Source: Ornithodoros turicata (taxonomy: Eukaryota > Arthropoda > Arachnida > Ixodida > Argasidae). From it: DNA of 64,000 nucleotides. Position numbers and translations under genes: made by a program. The DNA lies in the NCBI RefSeq assembly GCF_037126465.1, contig NW_026999346.1, positions 1,864,565 to 1,928,564 on the forward strand, in the 5' to 3' direction. Below, in pieces: positions 11,391 through 23,411 of this stretch (positions within the stretch are counted from its first letter, which is position 1; every line of letters starts with the position of its first letter). The notes beneath the pieces were generated by a model that saw nothing but the letters and a program-made list of their open reading frames with translations, did not search any database and had not been told where the DNA came from.

Positions 11391-13540
11391 TGTTATACTA
11401 GTGCGTGCAAGTAGCGTCTGATGTAGGTCCAGGGTCTCGTCATGATACAGTGAGGAATACTGCGACACACTTGATTGAAAGCATTGCTGCGAGTTAGCTT
11501 GTTTCCCGACTGATTGTGCGCTGAACTGAACTTGCATTTTTGTAAAACAACTTCAATATAATGCAGTCGTAGCGAGATAGTTTCCTTGGTTTTGCGGCAT
11601 ATTGCGCTCACTTCATCTGCTTTCTCTTGGGCCTCGTTTGGGCTATCGCGGCCTCAATGGGGGTCCTGACACATGGTTTGGGAAACACTGAGGCATACTG
11701 TATATTGTTACATGTGACATATTGTGGTGTACTGAAGCCAGCTTCACTGTTGTATTGTTTCTTCGCATGGTTACTTCTTCAACGTTACTTGAATGAGGAA
11801 TGCGGAGAATGAGGAAATGTATGCCTTGCATGTTCTGGATGTTCTCTAATTGCTGACCCCTGCTGTTGGGCTAAAATCCAGCAACTACACAAAAAGATTA
11901 ACAAATGCAGAACAGGAGACAGAAACACGGACACAATGACATGATTGAGATCATGATATGCTGTCAATTTTTTTGTGTCTCTGGGTCTACATCTTATGAA
12001 CATGCGCCACATTGCCAGCACCCTTTCTCTCCAGCTACGAAGAGAGCCTCTCAGTAATAAAAATGCAGGTTGTCAAATGCACGTAAACAGTGCTTACATT
12101 TTTTGGGGTCTTTGCTCATCTAATGTTTATGGCAGAAAATGCTCCTCTAGTTCACATCGCATACTGAATATGAGCGTGTCCCACAGCCGCAAACTACATT
12201 GTAAATTAGCACTGCAGTATGTTTATCGGCACACATGAAATTACCCTTCGTAAGTGTATCATGCAAGCTCATTGATTCTGATGCTTATTGCTCATGAAAT
12301 AACATGGGGTGGGGTGAAAGATACTGGAATCACATGTTGCGTCACTAGCAGTGCCGTACTCACTCCGCAGTGACATCACAAGCAGTGACATCACAAGATT
12401 TTTCACTGAAGCCTGCAACTCAACGATGTAATTCACATCTTGATTGCAGAAAAAGTAAGCACACGTTTGTTATTTCTTGGTACACAGTTCAAACTTGTTA
12501 ATGTGATGACGGTCATTCTCGCTGATTTTGGCAATTAAACCATTTTAGGACAAAAAAAAACACCTGTCAAGGTGTAAGCTGTGAAAAGTAGTAAACAGAG
12601 TGAGGCATTTTAAATTACCTTTTTTCCTTTATATTATCAATGCTGACATACATCAGCTTGTGTAACTGCCAACCTGGGCTATTCCAGCCAAAACCAGCAG
12701 GAGATGTAGCTTGACTCTCTTACATAGCACTGAAAAAAAATATGCGCACTTGTTAGACGATGCATATATCGAACGTAATTCATCATTTTGGTTTCTTGAA
12801 CAATGGGGGCACATTAAACTGTGCCAAAATATCAAGTTCCCCCTTACGAGCTTCCTTCTGACATCTACATATACATCATTTGTGCGCTTTCCTTGCCTGG
12901 TGTTAGAGGGGAAGCACGGGTCTGCCATCCCAAAGGGTATGTAGAACGAGAATAAATCTGGTGACGCGGTGAGAACTCAAGAACGGATCACATTTGGGAT
13001 CAAGATTACAATAAATTTCTGACAAATTAGCATTCTTGAAGGAGCCCCAGATTATTTATGCTTGTAACTGATTGCTTGTGATTAGCTTCACATAAAAATA
13101 TCAAGCTGATCTATATTCATTGTTTAACCAAGTGTTTGAGAACATCAAGCACTTGCAAAAAATTACTTTTTTTTTCACATAGTATATTCGCATATAGGTC
13201 GTCTAAAAGAAATTTTACCTTATTGTATAACTTGTCCTCTCCTGCAACATATTGAAAACCTACAGGTTTATTTTTCCCTAAAAAAATTAAAAAAAATGTC
13301 GCCATAATGTGCTGCAGCTTGTTCGTCAATTGAGGCCATCTAGGAAGAAAAAAAAACGATGTCTTTGTGGCTCTCACCTGCGAAAATGTATTTGTTCTTA
13401 CGCAAGAAAAATGTTTCGTCAGCTCATTCATATCCCATCTGTATGATGCTTAGCACACTTTGAACAAATTTTGCATTCAACTGCTCTGCCTAGTTCTGCG
13501 GGTCCACAAGACGAGTTTGTGGGACGTTTGGGCTCACTAA
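11391..13540. other. No gene recognised
   Basis: About 2.1 kb of AT-rich sequence with only short open frames (under 110 codons) lacking recognisable domains. It contains homopolymer runs and a tandem AGTGACATCACA doublet near 12370-12395. It may be ancestral intergenic sequence or unrecognised old repeats. Confidence 0.4.
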
Positions 13541-13585
13541 GATGATGATGATTCGGAGTTTAATGGCGCAAGGGCAGCTTAGGGC
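13541..13585 (-). mobile_element. I-group 3'-end fragment A4
   Basis: GATGATGATGATT followed by GGAGTTTAATGGCGCAAGGGCAGCTTAGG, matching the family 3' end but stopping inside the hairpin loop. Another extremely truncated insertion, or the remnant of one, just upstream of the R2-like array. No clear target duplication seen. Confidence 0.6.
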
Positions 13586-13633
13586 TTATACATATATGGA
13601 TTGGGATGGCTTACATATCATGGATTGCATCAA

Positions 13634-13898
13634 GAGTTATCGTTGGCAGCCTTATCTGTTTGTCGCGCTTCGTGCGTAAAGTCTGAACTGTTTGTTTGGG
13701 TTTAGTTTACTCTTCGTTCTCCGCTCGAGCCTGTTTTTAGATAGTGGGCAGTTCGGTTCGTTTATGGTTCTTTCTATTACTTATTTTCACCAGGGCCCTA
13801 AGACCGGTGCTTGGTGTCAGCACAGCACGGCTCTAACGGGTTCGTGTGGCACACAACGCCGAGCTTGGCCTAACCCTGTATAGGGACAGCCTTAGTTC
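13634..13898 (+). mobile_element. R2-like copy 0, 3' end only
   Basis: Begins inside the last codons of the R2-like ORF (VGSLICLSRFVRKV then TGA at about 13682), followed by a ~215-bp 3' UTR with the shared CCTAAGACCGGTG block, and ends at TTCTAGCCAAATAAACG. A heavily 5'-truncated copy that marks the upstream limit of the array in this window. Confidence 0.82.
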
Positions 13899-14012
13899 TA
13901 GCCAAATAAACGCCATTCTAGTCATTCGACGCTTTTCTCCCACATTATAGGATCGTGCACTGAGGCACAGACTCACAAAGTATGGGGCAACGGCAGGGGA
14001 AAATACTGTGTG
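13899..14012 (+). repeat. 28S-like target unit (one copy, type 1)
   Basis: Begins TAGCCAAATAAACGCCATTC, includes CTCCCACATTATAGGATCG and GGGGCAACGGCAGGGG, and ends AATACTGTGTG where 5'-truncated copy 1 starts with a short shared TGTG. Same ~120-bp unit as at 28318, 31940, 37734 and 61159. Confidence 0.85.
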
Positions 14013-14844
14013 TGGAGATTGCTGGAGCCCGGGTTGACGCATTGGGCAGAGGGGGCGTTGTACGGTATCTTGGGGTCTCCTTGTCTGTCAGTCGTGGTCC
14101 CCTTTTAGATGACAAGTACAGCGACTCTGTTGCCCGTCTAATAACTAAGGCCGCATTGAAGCCATCGCAAAAAGTGAAGTGTTACAAAGACCTTGTTGTA
14201 TCACACCAGTTGTATCTCCTGGCTAACTCCTTGGCCGTTCCGTCACAGCCTCAGAAGGTTGATAAGTGGCACAGATCATTTGTTAAAAAGATATTGCACT
14301 TGCCAGGGTCCTTTCCTAACATCCTGCTTTGGTTGCCCTACAGAGGAGGGGGCATGGGTCTCTTGCCGATACTGTGGACAGCGCCAGCAGTCCAGTTGAA
14401 GTCGTTGGGTCGACTGCGGCGCCTCGGCAATTCTTTCGTTGATGAAATCCTCAACGAGGTGCTGGGAGGCTATGCCTCGCGTCTGTCCTCAGTACTTGGC
14501 GTCCCAGATGGAACTGTGCATGGCAAGGAGCTGGAGCTGGCCCTGAATGACAGTAGGAGGAGGTGGTTTGTTGAGAAAAAAGGCTGCTATGTTAAGAAAG
14601 ATCTATTTGCTTTCGAGAAGGACATCCTGGGGAATAGATGGCTGCACCCAGACTGCGGGTATATGAAAGAGGGCGATAAAATTAAAGCCCTGCGACTTAG
14701 AGCAGATGTTTATCCAACACGTTCTCTTTTTAATAAGCATGCGAATGACCCCTCGACCAGACTCTGTCATCATTGCCACGAGGCCGAAGAAACTCCATGC
14801 CACATCCTCCAATACTGCGAAAGAGTCCACGGCCCCAGAGTCGA
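14013..14844 (+). pseudogene. R2-like copy 1, upstream segment (RT thumb to CCHC knuckle)
   Basis: 5'-truncated R2-like ORF starting just after the RT active-site region (VEIAGARVDALGRGGVV). It continues through the post-RT domain (YLVSHQ-like thumb, LPGSFPNILLWLP, LKSLGRLRRLGNSF) to the knuckle CHHCHEAEETPCHILQYC and HGPRV. There, at 14844, an I-group element has inserted. The coding sequence resumes at 26405 after the 12-bp duplication CCCCAGAGTCGA. No stop interrupts this part. Closest in the window to copy 5. Confidence 0.88.
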
Positions 14845-17353
14845 TGATGATGATGATGATTAGGATTTTTATGGCGCATCGACAACTATGGCCATAATGC
14901 GCCAAATGCTGGTGAGTACATAAAACTGAGTTAAAAATATACTGATGTAATTAAACGAAAACTAGGTTTGTAAATAAAACAAGCTGTGGTAGCCTAAAAC
15001 GGACAAGTTAAAACCTCAAAGCCTATTGAGAATATTAATGTCTTCTAAAAATTGCAAGACTTTTTGGAATGGCACAACTGGTTCGTCACCGATTAACAGG
15101 GTCGGGTGGAATGGCAGGCAATGCTTATAAAATTGTTGAAAGTATTTCTTGCGTTGATCCTCAAAAGAAGGGCATTTACAGAGAATGTGTAAAATGGTCA
15201 ACTGGACCCCACAATGAACACATATAGGAGGGTCCTCACGTCGTAGTAAGAAGCCATGTGTCAAGTACGTGTGTCCAATTCTCAGTCAGGAGGCTAATGT
15301 ATCTTGCAAACGGTTTGATGGACTTGGCCCGGGACTTCTCACATAGGGTTTTATCATGTGCAACTTGTTATCCTTTTGTGTGGTCCAAAATTCCTGCCAC
15401 TTATGATTGATCGCCCTCCTCAGCAGGGGTCTCAAATCCTGATGAGGAAAGCCAATAGGGATGATCTCACCCGAGGCCGCGGCCTCAGCAGCAGCCCGGT
15501 CAGCTTTTTAATTCCCCTGTATACCTACATGGCTGGGCACCCAACAAAGGGTTAGGCAATAACCCCTGTTGAGAACTGTGTTGGCAAGATATCGCGCTTG
15601 TTGGACAAGAGTGTTTTTTGTTCGTTGCAGTCCACAAATAGCATGCAGAGCACTGAGCGAATCTGTGTAGACTACGGATGATTTAATTCCATTTTCAAGG
15701 ATGAGGCGCAGTGCTAGCATCAGGCCAATCATTTCAGCGCTGAAAATTTAAAATTTCTTATGTAAGCGGCTAGCCCTTGTGACGTTCTCCGTTACCATAG
15801 CGCACGATACACCAGCTTCACTCTTTGATCCATCCGTATAGAAGGCAGTATCGTCGTCGAAACTTTCCCTCAAAGTCTCAAACTCCTGCTTCAAAACTAC
15901 AGTGTTTGTGTTTCTCTTGTTGTACCTTGTTAAGGAAACGTTTGACGGTATAACTAGCTGCCAAGCAGGTATTCTTTCATTACATTTTGAAAGTGAGGAA
16001 TAATCTAGCGTAAAACTGTACAATTCAGCATTCTGCCGTGTTCGCAAGCTAAATGGACGAATTACTCTTGGCTTGTTCAAGAACGTTTGCTCAAAACGAG
16101 TCTCCGTAACACATGAGAGTGCGGCGTGTTCTGTGTAGCTGGAAATTTTTAGTGCATAGAGGATTCCAAGGTAGGCCCGTCGTCTTTCGAGAGACCACTC
16201 ATTGCATTGCACATAGAGACTTTGCATAGGCGATGTTCGGAATGCTCCCAGGATTAATCGCAAAGCGTGGTGGTGGACAGGATCTATGCATTTAAGAGCA
16301 GACTGTCGGGCTGACCAGTACACTATGCACCCATAGTCGAGTTTAGCCCTGACAACACAGTTGTAGATGCGGTGCAGCGTTTCACGGTCTGCACCCCAGG
16401 ATCTGTGGGCGATAATCTTAAGAAGGTTCAATGCCCTCACACATCTAGTTTTCAAGTCCTTGATGTGGGGAAGAAATGTAAGTTTTTTGTCAAAGATGAC
16501 ACCAAGGAATTTGTGTTCGCTCTTCACAACAAGTTCTTGACGGTTCATTCTAAGCGAGGGATAAGGGAACATCCCTATGACTCTCGAAAATGGGACACAG
16601 ACAGTTTTTTTCAGCTGAGAATTTGAAGCCGTTCTCATTTGCCCACTTTACGAGGTTATTGCTGGTGATTTGAAGTTGTCTTTCACATCTCGATATGCTA
16701 GCAGAAGAGCATGAAATTTGAACATCATCCACATACAGCTAGTATGTAACCGAAGGGGGAATGACATTTGCAATGGAATTCATTTTAAGAATCAACAGGG
16801 TGACACTGAGCACAGATCCCTGCGGGACGCCATTTTCCTGTACAAATGGGCGTGACAGTGTTGTGCCAAGTTTGACCCTGAAGGTGCGTCCCCGAAGGAA
16901 GTCAGTGATACATTGCAACAGTTTACCACGTATTCCAACAGAGTATAAATCCCGAAGGATACCATACCGCCAAGTGGTATCGTAAGCCTTCCGCAGATCG
17001 AAGAAAACTGACACGCAGTGCTGCCTTCTCACAAGGGCTTCTCTGATGGATGTTTCCAAGCGAACAAGGTGGTCAACAGTGGAACACCCCGCTCTGAACC
17101 CACACTGGTATTTGTCTAATAACCCATTTTGTTCGAGGTAGTGTACCAGGCGATGGTTGGCAATTCGCTCAAACGTTTTCCCTAGGCAACTTGTGAGGGC
17201 TACAGGTCTGTAGTTGGATGGGTTTGAGGGATCTTTGCCTTGTTTCAGCAATGGGATAACTGTAGCCATCTTCCATGATGATGGCGTCTGCCCATTGTCC
17301 CAGATCTTATTGAAGAGTTTGAGCAGACTTTGTTTTGATCCCTCTGACAGGTG
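14845..17353 (-). mobile_element. I-group element I-A, 3' part (host of a nested insertion)
   Basis: The 3' part of an I-group element inserted in R2-like copy 1. It has the 3' (ATG)n tail and hairpin at 14845-14905, and ORF2 C-terminal sequences from 15016. At 17343-17353 the target duplication TCTGACAGGTG marks insertion of element I-B; I-A resumes at 25076. Its own duplication is CCCCAGAGTCGA (14833-14844 and 26405-26416). Reconstructed I-A is only about 3.8 kb because of an internal deletion at ~25262. Confidence 0.9.
15016..17340 (-). pseudogene. I-A ORF2 remnant: RT and RNase H, degenerate
   Basis: Minus-strand RT and RNase H of I-A in several frames. RT parts: HLSEGSKQSLLKLFNKIWD, FFDLRKAYDTTWRYG, GVPQGSVLS, then a stop in the YVDD region (about 16739, where Tyr-Val-Asp-Asp would start), and EHKFLGVIFDKKLTF. 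RNase H parts: AFYTDGSKSEAG, VVYTDSLSALHAI, CWVPSHVGIQGN. C-terminal knuckle CVHCGVQLTILHILCKC, end at 15016. Breaks near 16620, 15750, 15510 and 15270. The 5' continuation lies across I-B at 25087-25262. The endonuclease is entirely missing. Confidence 0.85.
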
Positions 17354-20059
17354 TGTGTGTGTGTGTGTAGTTGGAAGTTTAGTGGCGCGAGGGCAACTAA
17401 GGCCAAAAAGCGCCAAATCAATGACGAATGTGAGCACAAGGTGAATTAATGGGTATGGATGGATTAATAAAAATACTGTTTAGCACATCATAAAATAGAT
17501 GCTCTAAAAACTAATAAATGAACTAAGCTTTTACAGGCTACTCATAAGCTTAGTGGTCTCTAAAAATTTGATGACATTTATGTGTGGCACAACTGGTTCC
17601 TCACTCAGCAGGAGAGAAGGGTGATAAGGGATGTGATACCGATAAAACGTCGAGAAGTATGTGCGGCGATGATGTTCATATAAAGGACATGTCAGAAGAA
17701 TATGTATTACTGTCAAAGGTTCGCAACAATGATGGCATTCTGGCTGTTCTTCACCTAACAGTAAGTGAAGATGCGTCATGTTGGTATGTCCAATCCGAAG
17801 TCTTGCAAATGTAACTTCATAAAATCTGTTTTTGTTGTAACTGCTACCCCATTCATTAACTGCTGGTTTAATCATGTGTAACTTGTTCTTGGTTTCTTTA
17901 TTCCAGCTCTCCTGCCATAACGATAGCATGGCTCTCCTAAGCACTGTTCGGTGATCCTGGAATGGTATAGCCATAATTTGCACCTCAGTTTCCGCTCCTT
18001 TCGCCGTAGCATCGGCAAGCTCGTTCCCTGAGATACCAACATGGCTTGGTACCCAACAGAAATGTATATTATATCCTTTCTGGATAAGTCTTTGGATACA
18101 CAACAAAAGATGGTGCAAAAGTGCATTTTTAGCTGGTTGTTTTGTTTTGATTGCCATCATCAAACTTTTGGAGTCTGTGTAGATGACTGCCCTTTTCTCC
18201 TTTCCTTTTTCTATGCATTCAAGTGCAAGCAGCACTCCGTGTATCTCTGCAGTGTACATGCTGGCTTTGGGATTAATCTTGACAGAGCTCACGTGACCTG
18301 TCCTTGTCACTGCTGCTGCAGCAACACGGTAAGGTGACTTAGAGCCATCTGTATAGAATTCTGCAAAACCTCTATAAGTGTTCTTTATTTCCAGGAACTC
18401 TGCTTTAATAACAAAGGAAGACGTAAGTTTCTTGTCGTATTTGCCCAGCTCAAAATTACACCTGATCTCCTTTTTCTTCCATGGAGCGAAGTCATCCCTG
18501 TGTGAAAGAATGTGTTCTGGTGTGAGCTCCAACCCAAATTCCTCGGCTATACTTTTAGCTCGAACTGCAATAGTTGGGATGGACCTTGGTTTATTTTGGA
18601 ACAAATCCCTTCTGCGATTGTTTTCAACGATGGAATGACAAGGGTGATCTGACAGCGATAAAACCTTTTGGACATAAGATAGAGTTAAAAACTTCCTTCG
18701 AAGTGTTAAAGACGGTTCAAAGCATTCGACATATAAACTTTGGACTGGAGACGTGCGATATGCCCCTGTTACCATCCTGATAGCCGAGTGGTGAACAGGA
18801 TCAATGCACTTGAGTGTGGATGGCCGAGCTGACCCATAGACGATACTTCCATAATCTAACTTGGACCGTATCAAAGATCGATATACGCGGAGTAAGCATG
18901 CTCTATCGGTGCCCCATGACTTGTGAGAAAGAACTTTGAGAATATTTGATGCTTTCTGTGTACGTATTTTCAAGTCACGAATGTGTGGTCCAAATGTTAG
19001 CTTTGAGTCAAATATTAAGCCAAGGAACTTATACTGAGGTTTAACCGGTATCCTCTCTCCGTGAAGAGAAAGATTGGGTTCAGGATGCACACCACGTTTG
19101 CGCGAGAAGCAAACACAGGCAGTTTTCTCAGTGGAGAACTTAAAGCCGTTCTCGTCTGCCCATTTAGTCAAACGATTGATGGTAATCTGCACCTGCCGTT
19201 CACATATAGCAAGATTACAAGAAGCAAAGCTTATCTGTAAGTCATCCACGTACAAGGAGTACTGAATCGTTGAGGGAATAATGCTGGCGACTGAGTTAAT
19301 CTTGAGTGCAAAAAGTGTGACACTCAATACACTTCCTTGAGGGACTCCGTTTTCTTGCACATACACATCTGAGAGTGTGTTTCCAAGGCGAACACGAAAC
19401 GTTCGTTGAGAAAGGAAGTCTTTAATGCATCGGAACATGTTACCTCCTATTCCACAATTTATAAGGTCTTGAAGGATTCCGTATCTCCATGTTGTGTCGT
19501 AAGCCTTCATAAGATCAAAAAATACAGAGAAGCAATATTGTTTACTCACATGAGCTTCTCTAATCTGTGTTGCCAGTCGTGTTAAGTGATCGAGTGTTGA
19601 TCTGTGACGTCGAAACCCACATTGGAAACGATCTATTTTGTGTGCAATTTCTAAGATGTACACTAATCGGTTGTTGACAAGTCGCTCAAATGTTTTGCAG
19701 AGACAACTTGTCAGTGTTATTGGGCGGTAATTTTCTGCACGACATCGGTCCTTTTTGGGTTTAAGTATCGGTATGACGATAGCAGTTTTCCAATCTTTGG
19801 GTATTATGCCCTCCTTCCAAATTCTGTTAAAGAAACCAAGCAATGACTGAAGGGAGGAACTGGGAAGATTTTGTATCATACTGTAATGGATACTATCTGG
19901 GCCTACTGCCATGTGTTTACAACTGGATAGCACAGTTTCCAATTCGTGCATCGTGAACTCGCAGTTGTATTCAGCCCTATCCTTGGACGCTAAGAGTTTC
20001 TTTCGCTCGGATTTTTCTTTGTGCCTTATCAAATTGTCTGAGTACCCAGCAGAACTTCC

Positions 20060-20455
20060 CAGGCGAAAATTTCAGCTGGGAAGTCAACTGGTACCAGCTC
20101 GTTCCCAGTTCGCACCAACTGGTGGTGAACTGGAACCAACTGGTACCAAACTGGTGGCAGCTGGAAAGTAAACTGGTACCAGTTCAAGCTGGGCTGGTGG
20201 CAACTGGGCACTTTGTGGTACCAGTTCAAACTGGACTGGTAGCGATTGGGAAGTAAACAGGTACCAGTTCAAGCTGGGCTGGCGGCAACTGGAAAGTGAA
20301 CTGGTACCAGTTCAAGCTGGGCTGGTGGCAAGTGGGCACTGTGTGCAACCAGTTTAAGCTGGGATGGCGGCAACTGGAAAGTGAACTGGTACCAGTTCAA
20401 GCTGGACTGGTAGCAACTGGAAGTGAGGTGGTGCCAGTTCGAACTGGACCAGTCT
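20060..20455 (+). repeat. Left subterminal repeat cluster (AACTGGTACCAGTT-type)
   Basis: Imperfect tandem units of about 50-70 bp built from CTGGTACCAGTTCAAGCTGG, followed by GGTGGCAACTGG or close variants; at least four units between 20165 and 20420. Dense perfect and near palindromes around GGTACC. Such arrays near DNA transposon ends commonly serve as binding sites for element proteins. Confidence 0.85.
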
Positions 20456-21139
20456 ACATATTTGGGGGAAGTTTCGGTTTCAGTGCCAGGACAGGTTAAT
20501 ATGAAGATTGCAAGATGAAGTTATAAAAACGATCAAAAAGTAACTTGATTAGTAGAAATAATCATATTTCAATTTTTGGTAAAGTTCGTTAGTGTTAACG
20601 AAAGTTATTTTTGAACTCTTATAGTTGTATTTTATGCGTTCCTGCTCCCGCGATGAATCATGCGTTTACTGTGCAGCGGTCGCTTGCTTAGCAGCATGCT
20701 TGTACAGCGATTATTGCCCGGTATGTTCTTAGCGTGATGTGTGACACAGGCGTTGGTTTTATAATCTAAAGGATTTTTCTGCAAGTTACGACAGTGCGAC
20801 AATACAATGAGCGCTAGGGGCCGGGCGGGTGGGTGTTATAGGATTACAGCTCGACTACAACTGTGGAGACAGCTTTATATCGTGAGTACTATATACTTAA
20901 GTGCTTTTCCCTTGTGCACCATTTAGAAATATTACTTCCCCTACAACCGCTTCTCTTTGTTCTGCGTCACATTCGTGACACCTTTCACGTTTTACGAGTA
21001 ACATCCGGTTTATGTTAACGTTACCAGCAACTTTTTTCATTCATGTTTTTGTTTTTGCTTTTTTTTTCGTTCATTCTCGTGTTTTAGATCCTTCGCATCA
21101 CGGATGTTGTCGAACTAGCGTAGTGCGCAGAGTAGTACT

Positions 21140-21236
21140 CATTCCCCCGAAAGCCGGCGAATCTCTTAGTTGAAAGGTCCAACTACTGCACAACGGAAAT
21201 GTTGAGAGATTCGCGTACTTTCCGGGGCCACGACTG
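21140..21236. repeat. Internal inverted repeat
   Basis: CCCCGAAAGCCGGCGAATCTCT on one side and AGAGATTCGCGTACTTTCCGGGG on the other, separated by about 45 bp: two arms of over 20 bp with small mismatches. Could be a tiny MITE or a structural element in the non-autonomous transposon. Confidence 0.65.
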
Positions 21237-21674
21237 CTCAGATTGAGTGATTGTCCAGGCACACACCACAGTTACATGTTGCAATTGAGTGCATATTCAC
21301 TTGTGCCTTTTCAACTTTCCAGAAACCTTAGCTGCTGGCTGCTGGGGCTCAAAGGAAAATATCGATGCATCGTGTGCTATTAAGAACATCTAAAATACTT
21401 TGTTGAATGGTTCAAGATGTCCACAAGGCAGTCAAGCAAGGGAGCAACCAACCATGAAGTATTATCTATTCCATGTAACTCTGTAGTTCATCTACTGCTA
21501 TAATTTAATTACGTTATAGTTACGCTACATGTACATTAGAATATGTGTAATGTTTGACTACAAATAAAATGCAATTTTGCATTGCAGTTCTTTGGATCTA
21601 CAGCGATTCTGCAAAGGGGCACCGGTTACATACAAGCTAACCTATGTCCGAACAGGCCGCTCTAAGTGAAGCCA

Positions 21675-22155
21675 CTTCAACCGGTCCCAGCTCAACAATG
21701 AGGTTTGCAACCAGTTCCAGTCGAGACTGTGACCGGTTAGAAACCAGTTGGTCCAACTGGGACAAGTTGAGACTGGGACCGGCCAGAAACCAGTTGGGCC
21801 AACTGGTACCAGTTGATCGAACTGGTCCCTGTTCGATAACACAGTTCACCCAGTCCCAGTTGCAACTGGACCAGTTCAACTGGGACTGGGTGAGCTGTGT
21901 TATCGAACAGGGACCAGTTCGATCAACTGGTACCAGTTGGCCCAACTGGTTTCTGGCCGGTCCCAGTCTCAACTGGTACCAGTTGGCCCAACTGGTTTCT
22001 CACCGGTCCCAGTCTCAACTGGGACCGGTTGCAACTGGGACTGGGTGAACTGTGTTATCGAACAGGGACCAGTTGTCCCAACTGGTACCAGTTGATCTGG
22101 GGCCGGTTGAACTGGTCCCTGTTCGATAACACAGTTCAACTGGTACCAGTTCAAA
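21675..22155 (+). repeat. Right subterminal repeat cluster (CCAGTT/AACTGG)
   Basis: About 480 bp made almost wholly of CCAGTTGG, AACTGGTACCAGTT, CCGGTCCCAGT and GTTCGATAACACAGTT blocks in both orientations, forming nested inverted repeats (for example around 21820-21940 and 22040-22135). It mirrors the left cluster but with different spacing and extra motifs. Confidence 0.85.
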
Positions 22156-23411
22156 AAAAATTCTCCTGGGTTGACACTTCAGAAAAGTGTTTACCCAAAA
22201 GATCTGCTTGATCTTTTAGTGAAGTGCTCCACGAATTATTTGCCCTAAGAAGTGGAACAGTGAAAGCCCGATTTTCACCATGCATTTTTCGTATTTTCTC
22301 CCAAACAACTTTTGCAGGAGTCTGGCTGTTTATACTTGTGACATACTTCTGCCATGAAGATTTCCTAGCTTGCTTTCTAGTGTATCTAGCTTTCGCTTTT
22401 GCCCTTTTGAATGATACCAGATTGCCCAGTGTTGGATAGCGTTTGAAAACGTTCCACGCCTTGTTCTGAGCCTGCCTCGTTTTACGACATTCCTCATTCC
22501 ACCAAGGCTTTGGCCGTTGTCTTACCGTCCCACTGGTTTGTGGGATGGCTGTCATAGCTGCGTCGAGGATAACCTTTGTGATAGTATGGTTTTCTTGGTC
22601 TACCGGTAAGTGTTTTGTCATTTCACGATTGATTATGGCATGCTCTCTGAAGGCTGGCCAGTTCGCCTCTGACAGCTTCCATCGTGGAGGACGTACCTGT
22701 AGAGTTGGAGGACTCACTGTCGTCTCCAGAAGAACCGGAAAGTGATCGCTGCCATACGGATTTTGGATGGCATTCCAGGTATAGTCTAGCGACAGCCCTG
22801 GAGATGCAAGTGATAGATCAATACAAGAAAAGTTCCTGTGTGTTGAGCTGTAATACGTTGGACTACCATCATTCAAGAAAGAAATGTCTGTGGTGTCTAA
22901 AAGTTGTTCGATTAATTTCCCACGTCCATCTGTTCGCTCACTGCCCCAGAGTTGGTGGTGAGCATTAAGATCTCCCAATATAAGGAACGGTTTTGGCAGC
23001 TGTTTGACTAAATTGACAAGATCACAAAATGTAGGATGGCTATTTGGTGCCATGTACAGGGATACAACAGTGGTTAGGGTCTTGAGCTGCGCCCTAACAG
23101 CTACAGCTTCTAGGGGAGTGTTTAGTTTTACCTCTTTGACGATTACACCAGAGTTCGCTATTATAGCTACACCTCCTCCAGCGTTGTTGTCCCTGTCCTT
23201 GCGGAAGGTTGTGTAATGTTTGAACAGTGTTGTTTGTCTTTTACTCAGCATTGTTTCCTGCAAGGAGAACAAATGCGGTCGATGTCTGTCTAATAAGTAG
23301 CAGATATCATCATAGTTATGTATGGCACCACGACAGTTTCACTGTAGAATGGAAACAGTCATCATACATGAAAGTAAGAGAAGTTTAAATCTGAAGGTTC
23401 TGTTTTGCATG

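Larger units (their letters stand above)
20045..22170. mobile_element. Non-autonomous DNA transposon with CCCAG termini and palindromic subterminal repeats
   Basis: A 2.1-kb block splitting I-B ORF2, with no ORF of its own. Ends are inverted: CCCAGCAGAA at 20045 and, on the other strand, CCCAGGAGAA at 22170. The CCCAG start resembles the termini of the 17.8-kb CMC-type element at 39556-57402, so it may be mobilised by a related transposase (inference). Both ends are packed with CCAGTT/AACTGG and palindromic AACTGGTACCAGTT motifs. A short duplication is not clear (TA on the left, TT on the right). Confidence 0.72.
17531..23365 (-). pseudogene. I-B ORF2: APE endonuclease, RT, RNase H, split by a DNA transposon
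   Basis: Two large segments: 23365-22171 (endonuclease; LQET, GDLNAHHQLWG, IDLSLASPG, GSDHFPVLL) and 20044-17531 (RT and RNase H; VFFDLMKAYD, GVPQGSVLS, catalytic YVDD, KFLGLIFDSKLTF; AEFYTDGSKS, TAEIHGVLLAL, YTDSKSLMMA, CWVPSHVGISGNELAD; knuckle CHHCCEPLTVIHILLTC). Besides the transposon, a TGA at 23339-23341 replaces the Trp of the expected QWNCRG motif. Otherwise the 3' 833 codons are uninterrupted. The start is placed at the Met-Met pair near 23365. Inactive, but with relatively few lesions. Confidence 0.9.

Noticed and set aside
11865..12000. Possible SINE-like segment (CAGGAGACAGAAACACGGACAC)
   Set aside because: No A/B boxes, tail or second copy within the window to support it.
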